Assembly: GCA_933228675.1 (NCBI GenBank)
Contig: OW121740.1
Coordinates: 79,838,899 to 79,902,898, forward strand
Length of the DNA: 64,000 nt
Origin: Stomorhina lunata
Taxonomy: Eukaryota; Arthropoda; Insecta; Diptera; Rhiniidae
Direction: 5' to 3'
Below are positions 54,243 through 64,000 of the stretch, piece after piece. The position numbers and the translations under genes are program-made. The notes beneath the pieces are model-generated. The model did not search any database and was not told where the DNA came from. It saw only the letters and a program-made list of their open reading frames with translations. Position 1 is the stretch's first letter; each line of letters begins with the position of its first letter.

Positions 54243-57067
54243 ATATCTAATGATTTTATAAATATTATCTACCAAAATGTTCGAGGCTTAAACACTAAAT
54301 TACCAACTCTTCTGTCTAATAGCTATAATTTTACCTTTGATGTTATTATTCTTACTGAAACCTGGCTCAATGATAATGTATTTAATGCTGAAGTTCTTTG
54401 TAATAGCTACGAAATATACAGATATAATCGCAATATTCGTAGGGGTGGTGGTGTTCTGATTGCTGTAAATTGTTCTTATCCGTCTGAAGTCATTGTTACT
54501 GATATAGCAGACATTGAATTTGTTGCTGTTGCTGTAAAACTTAAGCATAAAAAGATTTATTTGACATGCTCGTATATTCCTCCTGATTCTGACCACTCTG
54601 TTTACCTCAACCATGCTAAAGCTATTGAATTAGTTGTCCTGCGCGCTGATACAAACGACTCTGTTGTTGTTGTTGTTGGCGACTTCAACTTGCCGTCAAT
54701 ATCTTGGAAATTAACACCTGATGTTCCTTACTTGATCCCGATGAAGAATATATACTGGAGTGATGAGTTTTTAAATAACATTTTTGGATTATCCTTATAT
54801 CAAATGAATAATGTCAGCAACGATTATGGGAAACTACTCGATTTGGTATTTCTAAACTATGCTGACGATTGTTCCATTTCACGTGCTGAGCCATTAAGTT
54901 TACCGGAAGATCGATATCATCCTACTATTTTCATTACTTTACCCATTCCATCTGAAACTAAATTGAAGACAGCTGCTACTGATAAAACATTTTGTTTCAA
55001 AAAAGCTGATATATATTTATTAAATAACCTTATTCGTAACACTTGTTGGAATGAATTGTTTGGTATTTCTATTAATAACAATACAGACATCGACCAAATA
55101 ATTTCTGTTTTTTATAAGAAAATTTACTCTTTTTTTGATATGTGTGTTCCTAAACAACATACCTATACTCCTATTGGACCACCCTGGAACAACAAACAAT
55201 TATCCCACCTTAAAAACTTAAAAAATAAACGTTACAAAAAATATAAAATAACTGGATCTGCTGTTGATTATGCAAGGTACTCTGTGAGTCGTTCGGAGTA
55301 TAATATACTTAATCATTTCTTATATACGAATTATCTGTTAAAAATGAAACAGAATTTTATCCGAAATCCTAAATCTTTTTACTCGTTCGTTAACTCTAAG
55401 AGAAAATCTAACGGTTACCCATCTGTAATGAAATTTAATAATGATGAATCCAGTAACTCCGACGTAATATGTGATTTGTTCGCAGACTTTTTTGCAACAA
55501 CTTATTCGGATGCTGTATATGATGTTAAATTATATCTTTTCCAACAATTGATTCTTACTCCATCTTAATGAACCTAAAGAAGTTAAAGATTTCATTTTCT
55601 CATGGCCCTGATGGTGTTCCTGCTAGTATTTTAAGTCAGTGTGCTGAATCATTCACCATTCCGTTAACAATTTTATTTAACATTTCATTACAATTTGGTT
55701 ATTTTCCTAAATTTTGGACAAAATCATATATCTTACCTCTGCATAAATCGGGAAATAAATCTGATATTTCCAATTATAGAGGAATTGCAAAATTAAGTGT
55801 TATCCCGAAAATTTTTGAAAAAATAATTGCCGATTTCCTATGCCATCATACATCATCTTTATTATCACCTTGCCAACATGGTTTTAGAAAAGGCTGCTCT
55901 ACTACAACTAACATTATTCATTTAACAACTCTAGTTAATTCTGCATTTGAACTCAAGAAACAAACTGACGTTGTATATACAGACTTTAGCAAGGCGTTTG
56001 ATAAAGTTAATCACTCTCTTCTTTTACGAAAATTAAATCTTCTGGGTGTAACTTCCAAAAGCCTTAATTGGATTAAATCATATTTAATAGGCAGAAAACA
56101 AACCGTTCGATTTAATAACTCTACATCTAAGTTCATAGCTGTTTCATCAGGTGTTCCCCAAGGAAGTCATCTTGGCCCATTACTATTTTCATTGTTTATA
56201 AATGACCTTCCTAATGTCGTTAGATATTGCAATATTCTAATGTATGCTGACGATGTAAAAATATTCTTTTCTTTCAACAATTATGCTGATCACAATTATC
56301 TTCAAAATGATCTTAATAACTTTTTCCGTTGGTGCAAACACAATATGATGGAGCTAAACTTTAAAAAGTGTAAATGCATGCGGTTTTATAGAAATAATTG
56401 CTTAGCGGTTAACTATTACCTTGGAGGACATCTTTTGGATCTGGTTGAATCATTTATGGATCTTGGAATTTTGCTTGACCAAAAATTAAATTTTACATCT
56501 CACATAACTTTAACCGTAAACAAGGCTAGAGGTGTCCTTGCTTTTATAAAGCGGTGGGCTAAGGAGTTTTCTGATCCATACATTACTAAACAACTGTACG
56601 TATCGTTAGTTAGGCCTATTTTGGAATACGGATCCATCATATGGGATCCTTACTATGATATCCATAATGACCTTATTGAGTCTGTGCAAAAACAATTCTT
56701 ACTATTTTGTTTAAAGGGTCTTCAATGGAATTACACTAATTTACCACCATACACCAGTAGATTATCTTTAATTAAATTGCCTACCTTAAAAAGTCGTCGG
56801 ATTATGTTAAATGTTTGTTTTATGTTGAATATTGTAAAAGGAAATATTAATTGTGAATATCTTTTAAAATCTCTAAAATTTAATGTTCCTCGTCGTAATT
56901 GTCGATATTATAAGCCTTTGTTTGTAAAATTTTGTGGTACGAATTATGCCAATGCAGATCCATTTGTTAGGTTATGCAGACAATATAATGAATTATACCA
57001 ATTTGTTGATTTTAATCTTAATTATAATGTTTTTAAATGTAAAATTATTGTCTTTCTCAACTCGTAA
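54243..57067 (+). pseudogene. LINE ORF2: endonuclease and reverse transcriptase
   Basis: The endonuclease runs from IIYQNVRGLNTKLPTLL with ILTETWLND, RRGGGVLIAV, SYIPPDSDHSVYL and VVGDFNLPSISW. The usual SDHxP motif reads EDRYHP. A linker leads to a stop at 55568; RT continues in another frame (SHGPDGVPASIL), so one frameshift lies near 55520-55568. RT has YRGIAKLSVIPKIFEK, YTDFSKAFDKVNH, GVPQGSHLGPLLFSLF and an intact catalytic MYADD near 56241. The C-terminal domain ends at 57067. With only one break and a truncated 5' end, this is a fairly recent, dead-on-arrival copy. Confidence 0.9.
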
Positions 57068-57712
57068 CTCTGTTTCATAATTCTAAGTATACGTAAATAA
57101 TTTTGCTAATAGTCTGTAAGGATTTATATTCATAGACTAAATAAATAAATAAATAAAATTTACTTGTGAACTAAGAAGCTAAAAGTTCATTTGTTCAAAA
57201 GTAAAAAAAAAGTACCAAAAATATTTTTTACACATTATTATCTCTGCTCGGTGTTTTTCCCAAAAATTACATTTTGTTACTATTGAAATTAATTTATGAG
57301 ATATTAAGTTATCATTATATCTCTTTTTAACCTATTCTGCTCCTTGAAATCAAAAAGGTACCAAATATGTGTTCAATAGTTTTTTCATATCTTTTGTTTG
57401 CAGTTCAAAGTTCCTTTCTATACTCTTCGGTTCAAAAGACAAGAGCAAGTTAAAATAGTTAAAAAAAACTATTTTCACCCTTTTTACCCCCTATCGAGTT
57501 TCAAAAAGTACTAAACACCTGTCCGCTTATTTTCTTAGTTGTATACGTATTATTTACTTTCGGAGATATAAAGTTTTTGTTTGTTTCACCTTTTTACCCG
57601 TTTTTACCCCCTTAGAGTCAAAACTTACAAAAGTGCATTCTTACTCGATCCATACGGCAAGAAAGCTACCCATAGTCCAAATGTTATCAAAATCGTTAGA
57701 GCCGTTTTCGAG

Positions 57713-57823
<111 letters not shown>

Positions 57824-58122
57824 AGTTAAGATATTAAATATTTTAAGAATTTTTTTGTAAATTAACCTATATAATTTGTGCTGACACTATGTCTGCAATA
57901 TTTCCTATTAATTCATTGTACTTACCTGAACCAACATAAGGCAGATTGCAAAATTATTAAGAATTTTGTTACTATAATTTAATGCAATCTTGCAGTCTGG
58001 CTTAATGTTGGCCAAATCATGAAAACAAAGAAAACAAAAGAATTATTTAAATAAAGAAAATGACAACGACAAATTAGTCGCAGTCAAGAACTCGAATCAA
58101 TTCAGTCATTATTGAATTATCT
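57824..58122 (+). repeat. 5' LTR of LTR element 2
   Basis: 299 bp, AGTTAAG...GAATTATCT, bounded on the left by the TA repeat and on the right by the primer site. Confidence 0.88.
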
Positions 58123-58132
58123 GGCGCCCAAC
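58122..58132 (+). promoter_or_regulatory. Primer binding site, LTR element 2
   Basis: TGGCGCCCAAC starts on the last LTR base, as in LTR element 1. Confidence 0.85.
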
Positions 58133-58629
58133 TAAAACATTAGTGTAAAAAATTAAAATAATAGTTAAAATCAAAAATAAATTTTTAAAATTAAAGAAAA
58201 ACTAATAAAACCAAGAATTAAAATAAAGTGCAAAATAAAAGCATTGAAGAACATAAAAGTTTGAGAAAAAGCTGAAAAAAAAAAACAATAAAAATAATTA
58301 AATAAGCAAAAAGCTGAAAAAATTTTTTAAAGAACTAACAACCAAAAGCAACATTTGTGTGAAACAACGCCTAACATCTTCCAGTGGAACATTAAGGAAC
58401 AACACAAATCCTAGCACCAACAGCTATCACCACCACCAGCAATAACACCAGAAGAAAAACACCAGAAAAACAACAAACCAACAAGAAACAATTATGATGC
58501 TGAAAACAATTATATTCACGTAAGAATTAATCATAGAATTAAGTAAATAATTTAGATCTAAGCACAACTATTAAATACTTTCAATAAAAATTTTAAGAAT
58601 TAAATAATATAAAAAATTTGTAATCTGTA
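58133..58629 (+). other. A-rich leader of LTR element 2
   Basis: About 500 bp of A-rich untranslated sequence before gag. It has no repeat array like that of LTR element 1. Confidence 0.7.
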
Positions 58630-60015
58630 ATGGCAAATCAAAATAACCTAATTCGGCCCCCAATGCTTAATCATCCCCCCCCTCACCCACCCCAGGCTCA
58701 AAATGCCTTAGTACAAGATCAGGAAGCCAATATTGCAAATATAGTACGTAGAATACTGTTAGAAGAACGAGCTTCTCATAATGAACCAGAACCTAGAGTA
58801 GATCAGGGAATAGACCGTGGCAATGACCTAACAGACTTAGATAAAATACCAGACGTAGTAAGGTCTCTTAGAGAATTTTCAGGGAACAGAACAGAATTTA
58901 GCTCCTGGAAAAAAAGTACAGAGAGAGTACTTAAAATTTACGAACCTCTTAGAGGTTCAGCAAAATATTTCGGCATACTAAACGTTATCAGAAATAAAAT
59001 TGTGGGCGACGCGGACATTGCGCTAGAAAGTTATAATACTCCACTGAACTGGAAAAGTATAATCCAATGCTTGACAGTTCATTACGCAGACCAGCGAGAC
59101 CTCGGCACCCTCGAATACCAATTGATCTCTATGATTCAAGGTAATAATACAGTGCAGGAATTTTATAAGAGGATTTACGGTCATCTATCACTAATCTTAA
59201 ACAAGATAGCCTGTTTAGATGAAAGTGAAGATGCCATTTATTTGCTGACCAAAAACTATAGGAATAAGGCTCTTGACACGTTTGTCAGAGGATTAAGAGG
59301 TGATTTACCAAGATTACTGGGAATTAGAGAACCCAAGGACCTACACGAAGCCTTACACTTGTGCCTAAAGTTGGAAAACCAACAATTCAGAACACAACAA
59401 GCTAGTGGCACTAACAGAATTCCACCTCCCATTCCTCATAGGAAATTTAACAATACTAATCCAAACCAAACATTCTATCCACAACTGGCACATATCCCTC
59501 AGCCTTCTATGCCAAGATTTAATATGCATCCAGGTAACATTCAAGGACATCAATCTCATAACACAAACGGACAAAATTTCCATAACCCATATCAACAAAA
59601 TTTCCAAAACTCGTACAGACAAAATTATAACTATAATTACCCACAACAACAAAATTTCCATTTACCACCACCAAGACCTAATCAACCAAAACCTCCAGTC
59701 CCTATGGACGTTGATCCTACTATGTATTCCAAGAAAGTAAATTATATTAATCGGCCTTTACCGGACAATAGATTTTCAGGTCTTAGACCTTTACCCCAAT
59801 CTGCACAATTTAATCAACCTCGCAAGATGCAAAGAGTAAATCATATTGAAGATCACCAAGACCCCGTACCTGACACCGTCGAAAAAACAGATACATGGGA
59901 ACCTTCACGAGAGGATAAAGGAATACAGAACCTAACGGACTACTCAGATGAACATTTCAATGTTTCTGAGGATGAGGAATATACCGAATTGGCGGATATT
60001 CATTTTTTAGACTAA
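58630..60015 (+). CDS. gag: Gag of LTR element 2
   Basis: The 461-residue frame from ATG 58630 starts MANQNNLIRPP and has a proline-rich N-terminus. A capsid region includes IPDVVRSLREFSGNRTEFSS and LNVIRNKIVGDADIALES, which aligns with the Gag of LTR element 1 (SLPEFSGDQARYVSWRQ and IIRNKIVGSADTI). The C-terminal third is Asn/Gln/Pro-rich and has no CCHC knuckle, as usual in errantiviruses. It ends ADIHFLD two codons past the slip site. Confidence 0.92.
   Translation: MANQNNLIRPPMLNHPPPHPPQAQNALVQDQEANIANIVRRILLEERASHNEPEPRVDQGIDRGNDLTDLDKIPDVVRSLREFSGNRTEFSSWKKSTERVLKIYEPLRGSAKYFGILNVIRNKIVGDADIALESYNTPLNWKSIIQCLTVHYADQRDLGTLEYQLISMIQGNNTVQEFYKRIYGHLSLILNKIACLDESEDAIYLLTKNYRNKALDTFVRGLRGDLPRLLGIREPKDLHEALHLCLKLENQQFRTQQASGTNRIPPPIPHRKFNNTNPNQTFYPQLAHIPQPSMPRFNMHPGNIQGHQSHNTNGQNFHNPYQQNFQNSYRQNYNYNYPQQQNFHLPPPRPNQPKPPVPMDVDPTMYSKKVNYINRPLPDNRFSGLRPLPQSAQFNQPRKMQRVNHIEDHQDPVPDTVEKTDTWEPSREDKGIQNLTDYSDEHFNVSEDEEYTELADIHFLD
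60003..60009 (+). promoter_or_regulatory. -1 frameshift heptamer T TTT TTA
   Basis: In gag phase the codons are TTT and TTA preceded by T, the canonical slippery form, followed by GAC TAA. The -1 frame opens directly into protease. Confidence 0.85.
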
Positions 60016-63000
60016 GCAATTCAACGTTACCTTATTTTCGGTGTAAAGATCGCAATGGCAAAATATTTAGGTTTTTAATCGACACAGGGTCAAATAAAAA
60101 TTACATTCAACCTAAATTAATTAAAAACCCAATACCCAATGAAAACATTTTCCAAGCAAACTCCGTTGGTGGGAAGGTCACAATTACCCATCATACATTG
60201 ATCAATCTATTTGGGGTAAAATCAGAAAATCTAAAATTCTTTCTATTGCCATCACTGAAATCCTTCCATGGTATCCTAGGTAACGACAGTTTGAAAACGC
60301 TAAATGCAATTATTTACACTTCCAAAAATTATATGATAGTTAATAACTCTATAAAGGTACATATTAGACAACAACAATCAGAATCGGTTAATAGTATGAA
60401 CATCGGAACAGATCACTTGACAAACGAACAGACACTAAAATTAATGAGACTATGTAGAACATACTCGTCACTTTTTTCGGAACCAGACGAAAAACTAACA
60501 TTTACTACAAATGTAAAAGCAGAAATAAGGACATCGACTGACGACCCAATTTATACGAAAAGTTACCCATATCCTTCATCTATGAAAGACGAAGTCGAGA
60601 AACAAATTAATGAGTTACTCGATCACGGAATAATAAGACCATCCAGGTCCCCATACAATTCTCCAGTATTGGTGGTACCGAAAAAAATGGATGCTTCCAA
60701 CGAGAAGAAATATAGAATGGTCATAGACTATAGAAAATTAAATAGTGTGACTATACCGGACAGATACCCCATACCACAAATAAACGAGGTTCTAGCTCAA
60801 CTCGGTAGAAATAAGTGGTTTTCAGTATTAGACCTGAAAAGCGGGTTCCACCAAATACCGCTCAGGGAAAAAGATATTGAGAAAACAGCATTTTCTGTAA
60901 ATAACGGAAAATATGAGTTTCTCCGATTACCATTCGGCTTGAAAAATGCTCCCGCAGCATTTCAACGAGCATTAGATGATATGCTAAGAGAGCATATTGG
61001 GAAAATATGTTTCGTCTATATAGACGATATCATAGTCTTTGGTCAAGATGAAAATTCTCATCTAGAAAACATAAAGACCATTTTTGACACCCTACAACGG
61101 GCGAATATGAAAATACAATTAGATAAATGTGAATTCCTCAAGAAGGAAGTAGAATATCTGGGCTTTATCATATCGACGGAAGGGATAAGGACAAATCCTG
61201 AAAAAGTCAAAGTTATTCAGGAAATTCCACCTCCAAAAACAATAAAAGAGCTCCGATCATTTTTAGGACTCTCAGGGTTTTACAGGCGCTTCATAAAAGA
61301 TTATGCGAAGCTTGCAAAACCCCTAACCGTCCTTTTAAGGGGCAAGGAGGGACGTATGTCCAAAAGAGAGTCTGCCAAAATCCCAGTAACACTTGATGAT
61401 AGGGCCATAGAGGCATTCGCAAAGATAAAAAACTCTCTTTCCTCTGAAGAAGTGATGCTTGCATTCCCTAATTTTGAAAAAGAATTTCACTTGACAACAG
61501 ATGCGTCCAATTATGCTCTTGGAGCAGTCCTTGAACAGGAGGGTAAACCAATAATGTTCATATCAAGAACTCTAAATAAGGCAGAAGAGCATTATGCCAC
61601 AAATGAAAAGGAGATGCTCGCAATAGTGTGGGCTCTCAAATCATTACGGAATTATTTATATGGTCCAGTATTAGTGAAAATCTTTACTGACCATCAACCA
61701 CTGACATATGCTCTTGGGAATAAGAACACCAATAGTAAATTAAAAAGATGGAAAGCCATCTTGGAAGAATATAATTATGAATTAAAATATAAGCCCGGTA
61801 GCAGCAATATCGTGGCCGACGCATTGTCAAGACCTCCACAAGTTGTTGAAGTGAATTCACTGACAGTCACACAGCACAGTCACGAAAGCTCGTCGCAAAA
61901 TCTAATCCAGTTCACAGAGTCTCCCCTTAATGTGTTTAAAAACCAAATTATTATCTCAAAAGGCGAGCTGCCCTCTTATAACTTTGAGATAATATTCCCC
62001 ACATATCATAGACATACAATAGTAGACACAAAGTTTGATAGTGACAGGCTTGTAAAAATTCTGAAATCATACTTGAACCCTTCCGTAACTAATGCTATCA
62101 TGACCGAAGATCAGATCCTAGGAACAATACAAGAGTTGTGGTCAACCTACTTTTCTAAATTTCGCACAAAATACACCAGGACAATGGTTAAAGATTTGAC
62201 ATCGGACATTGAACAAGAGACTGAAATTATAAATGAACATAGACGAGCACACAGAAATCCAAAGGAAAACAAACTTCAATTACTTACTAAATGTTATTTT
62301 CCCCAAATGCATGCAAAGATAAAGAAAATAGTGAAACAGTGTAAAATATGTTGTGAGAACAAGTACGATCGTCATCCAAATAACATAGTTTTGGGGAAAA
62401 CACCTATTCCTCAATATCCAGGACAATACGTGCACATAGATATTTACCATACAAACAATAGAGTTATTTTAACCGCAATAGATAAATTTTCCAAGTACGC
62501 CCAGGCAAGGATAGTCAAGTCGAGAGCAACGGAAGATATAAAACTTCCTTTACAGGAGTTACTGACTTCTTTCGGTACCCCCGAAAATGTTGTTATTGAC
62601 AACGAAAAATCCCTTAATTCGGCTTCAGTAACTTTTATGTTAGAGAATCAACTGGGAATCAAAATTTACAAAACACCACCTTACACTAGTTCTGTAAATG
62701 GTCAGGTGGAACGTTTCCATTCGACACTAACGGAAATTATGAGGTGTATGAACGCGGAAAAGGTTTATAATTCTTTTGAAGACCTTTTGAACAACTCTTT
62801 GAATAAATATAACAACTCTGTTCATTCTACAATAAATAGAAAACCAATTGAAGTATTTTTCGGTAGGAACAAAGACCCAACATCTTTAAAACAAGACAGA
62901 CTAAAAATTATACAGAGCTTGACGGAAAAACAAAGAAAAGACTTAGACCATCATAACAAGAAGAAAACTGAAAGAAAGACTTATAAGAACAATGACGTAA

Positions 63001-63137
63001 TTTTTGTAAAGAACAACAAAAGAATAGGAAACAAACTGACACCCAGATACAAAATTGAAATAGTAAAAGAAGACAGAGGAGGAACTATTTTGACAACAAC
63101 TAACCGTATAGTTCACAAAAATTTAATAAAAAAATGA
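60006..63137 (+). CDS. pol: Pol of LTR element 2 (protease, RT, RNase H, integrase)
   Basis: Read in the -1 frame from the slip site; the first ATG in frame is at 60198, after the protease active site, so frameshifting is the likely route of expression. Protease has IDTGSNKNYI with DTG at 60081-60089. RT has YRMVIDYRKLN and YIDD at 61017-61028. RNase H has TTDASNYALGAV. Integrase has an HHCC region (HRRAHRN...CKICCENK), DIYHTNN, VIDNEKSLNS and NGQVERFHSTLTE. The frame is intact to the stop at 63137. Confidence 0.94.
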   Translation, partial: FRLSNSTLPYFRCKDRNGKIFRFLIDTGSNKNYIQPKLIKNPIPNENIFQANSVGGKVTITHHTLINLFGVKSENLKFFLLPSLKSFHGILGNDSLKTLNAIIYTSKNYMIVNNSIKVHIRQQQSESVNSMNIGTDHLTNEQTLKLMRLCRTYSSLFSEPDEKLTFTTNVKAEIRTSTDDPIYTKSYPYPSSMKDEVEKQINELLDHGIIRPSRSPYNSPVLVVPKKMDASNEKKYRMVIDYRKLNSVTIPDRYPIPQINEVLAQLGRNKWFSVLDLKSGFHQIPLREKDIEKTAFSVNNGKYEFLRLPFGLKNAPAAFQRALDDMLREHIGKICFVYIDDIIVFGQDENSHLENIKTIFDTLQRANMKIQLDKCEFLKKEVEYLGFIISTEGIRTNPEKVKVIQEIPPPKTIKELRSFLGLSGFYRRFIKDYAKLAKPLTVLLRGKEGRMSKRESAKIPVTLDDRAIEAFAKIKNSLSSEEVMLAFPNFEKEFHLTTDASNYALGAVLEQEGKPIMFISRTLNKAEEHYATNEKEMLAIVWALKSLRNYLYGPVLVKIFTDHQPLTYALGNKNTNSKLKRWKAILEEYNYELKYKPGSSNIVADALSRPPQVVEVNSLTVTQHSHESSSQNLIQFTESPLNVFKNQIIISKGELPSYNFEIIFPTYHRHTIVDTKFDSDRLVKILKSYLNPSVTNAIMTEDQILGTIQELWSTYFSKFRTKYTRTMVKDLTSDIEQETEIINEHRRAHRNPKENKLQLLTKCYFPQMHAKIKKIVKQCKICCENKYDRHPNNIVLGKTPIPQYPGQYVHIDIYHTNNRVILTAIDKFSKYAQARIVKSRATEDIKLPLQELLTSFGTPENVVIDNEKSLNSASVTFMLENQLGIKIYKTPPYTSSVNGQVERFHSTLTEIMRCMNAEKVYNSFEDLLNNSLNKYNNSVHSTINRKPIEVFFGRNKDPTSLKQDRLKIIQSLTEKQRKDLDHHNKKKTERKTYKNNDVIFVKNNKRIGNKLTPRYKIEIVKEDRGGTILTTTNRIVHKNLIKK

Positions 63138-63151
63138 TATTTTGTTTTCCA

Positions 63152-64000
63152 GGCTAATGATAACACTAATTAAAACGGAAATACAGATTTTGGATTACAC
63201 GAACGCGCATATCGTGACAATAGAGACCGGAATGACAAAACTGGTTGCCGGAGACTTTAAACTAATCCATGTAATAGATCTTGGACAATATGAAAGGACA
63301 ATTGATGAGCTTGAAACTATTATAAGACAAGATATAGGGAAGAAAAATAACAGTTATGAATTTTTACTGAGTCAAATACAGGTTTTGTATGATTTAATTG
63401 CTAATTTGAAACCCAGACGCGAATTGAGAGCAATAAACGCTTTGGGTACATTATGGAAGTGGGTGGCAGGTTCGCCAGATCACGAGGACTTCAAAATAGT
63501 AGCTGACAGCATGAACAAACTCCTAGAAAACAATAACAAACAAATCGTAATAAATAGATCAATAAACACAAGAATACAAGAGATATCCAATATAACCAAC
63601 AGCATAATAAATAACATAGGATCGAACGATGCATTTGAACGAGAAATTGTAAAGGACGTGGAAAGAAAATTGGAGATAATTAAAAATGAACTTACCAATC
63701 TTGGGTACTCAATTCAGTGGGCAAAAGCAGGAATTATAAACTCTTTTATTTTATCCGAATACGAACTGAATATGACTAGAAAACACTTCAACGAATTTAA
63801 TATGCCCTATATCAATCTAATTGAGGCTTTAGAGTTCGGGGAAGTGAAAATAGGGATGAATAAAACTACTATCCTTTACATGATTAATTTGCCAATAACA
63901 GAAAAGGAAACATGTAATAGCTTATTTATAAAACCCGTTAAGAGACTAAATGTATCGGTTAAAATTGATAAAGAAAATTTTGTATTATGTAAAAACTCTG
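63152..64000 (+). CDS. env: Env-like glycoprotein of LTR element 2, 5' part
   Basis: The frame is open from a splice-acceptor-like TTTGTTTTCCAG (ends 63151) to the window edge; the first ATG is at 63156. The order of blocks follows Env of LTR element 1: a basic stretch KPRRELRAI, ALGTLWKWVAGSPDHEDFKI (the region after the presumed cleavage site), then Asn-rich helices. The membrane anchor lies beyond the window. Confidence 0.85.

Larger units (their letters stand above)
53861..57160 (+). mobile_element. 5'-truncated LINE (jockey/CR1 group)
   Basis: Starts inside ORF1, then ORF2 with endonuclease and RT, and a tail of TAAA repeats at 57137-57160. Truncation at the 5' end is normal for LINE insertion. 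One frameshift is evident. It shares tail type and protein layout with the LINE at 24181 but is a different family by sequence. Confidence 0.88.
57824..64000 (+). mobile_element. Env-bearing Ty3/Gypsy LTR element 2 (3' end outside window)
   Basis: The 5' LTR, primer site, leader, gag, pol in the -1 frame and the first ~845 bp of env are present and open. The right LTR is beyond 64000, so LTR divergence and target duplication cannot be checked. It is a different family from the element at 24524 (LTR length, leader and protein sequence differ). Confidence 0.92.

Overview
The window is AT-rich eukaryotic DNA made almost wholly of transposable elements stacked inside one another. No ordinary host gene, rRNA, tRNA or CRISPR array is visible. 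Env-bearing Ty3/Gypsy elements (errantiviruses), a pogo-like MITE, BEL/Pao remnants, jockey/CR1-group LINEs and Transib elements together suggest an insect, most likely a higher fly (Diptera). The species cannot be read from the sequence.

Layout. 1-2371: a long-armed foldback element whose ends read CACAGTG. 2404-11012: two copies of a 0.5 kb tandem unit, split by a minus-strand Gypsy element (2668-8892, TSD GTAT) and a hAT MITE (9112-10482, TSD GCTACCAC). The Gypsy element has lost protease, RT and RNase H, and a PIF/Harbinger transposon (3193-5877, TSD AAT) sits in its 3' LTR. 11034-12640: a piggyBac-type MITE and a decayed BEL/Pao pol; its probable other half is at 44825-45650. 12627-44161: an old dispersed repeat (called R here) hit by many insertions: a solo LTR (14856-15464), Transib copy 1 (15699-18313, TSD CGACG), an unclassified transposon with ~0.9 kb inverted arms (18624-21898) and a LINE (24181-40227). 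The LINE holds an env-bearing LTR element with two identical-looking LTRs (24524-32760, TSD TACA) and Transib copy 2 (35663-39176, TSD CGCCG), which landed in the codons of the RT YADD box. Further right are a small MITE, a hAT element with a piggyBac-type element inside it (41424-43528), and two CACAGTG-ended foldbacks (46022-49186 and 49210-50293). 50981-57823 is R sequence and a second dispersed repeat (D) split by a second LINE (53861-57160). A second env-bearing LTR element starts inside a (TA)n tract at 57824 and runs off the window.

How the parts relate. Transib transposase is the relative of the RAG1 recombinase. Copy 2 encodes 647 residues with the expected DDE residues and zinc ligands but has lost its C-terminal tail. 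Copy 1 keeps the tail but has lost the N-terminal part. Both Transib copies, and the 49 kb foldback, have 5-bp target duplications and CACAGTG-like ends, so one transposase may have moved several families. LTR element 1 looks young: identical-looking LTRs, an open gag-pol and an open env. LTR element 2 has separate gag and pol frames joined by a T TTTTTA slip site. Element 1 keeps the same heptamer but has gag and pol in one frame. The nesting gives a relative order of insertion throughout.
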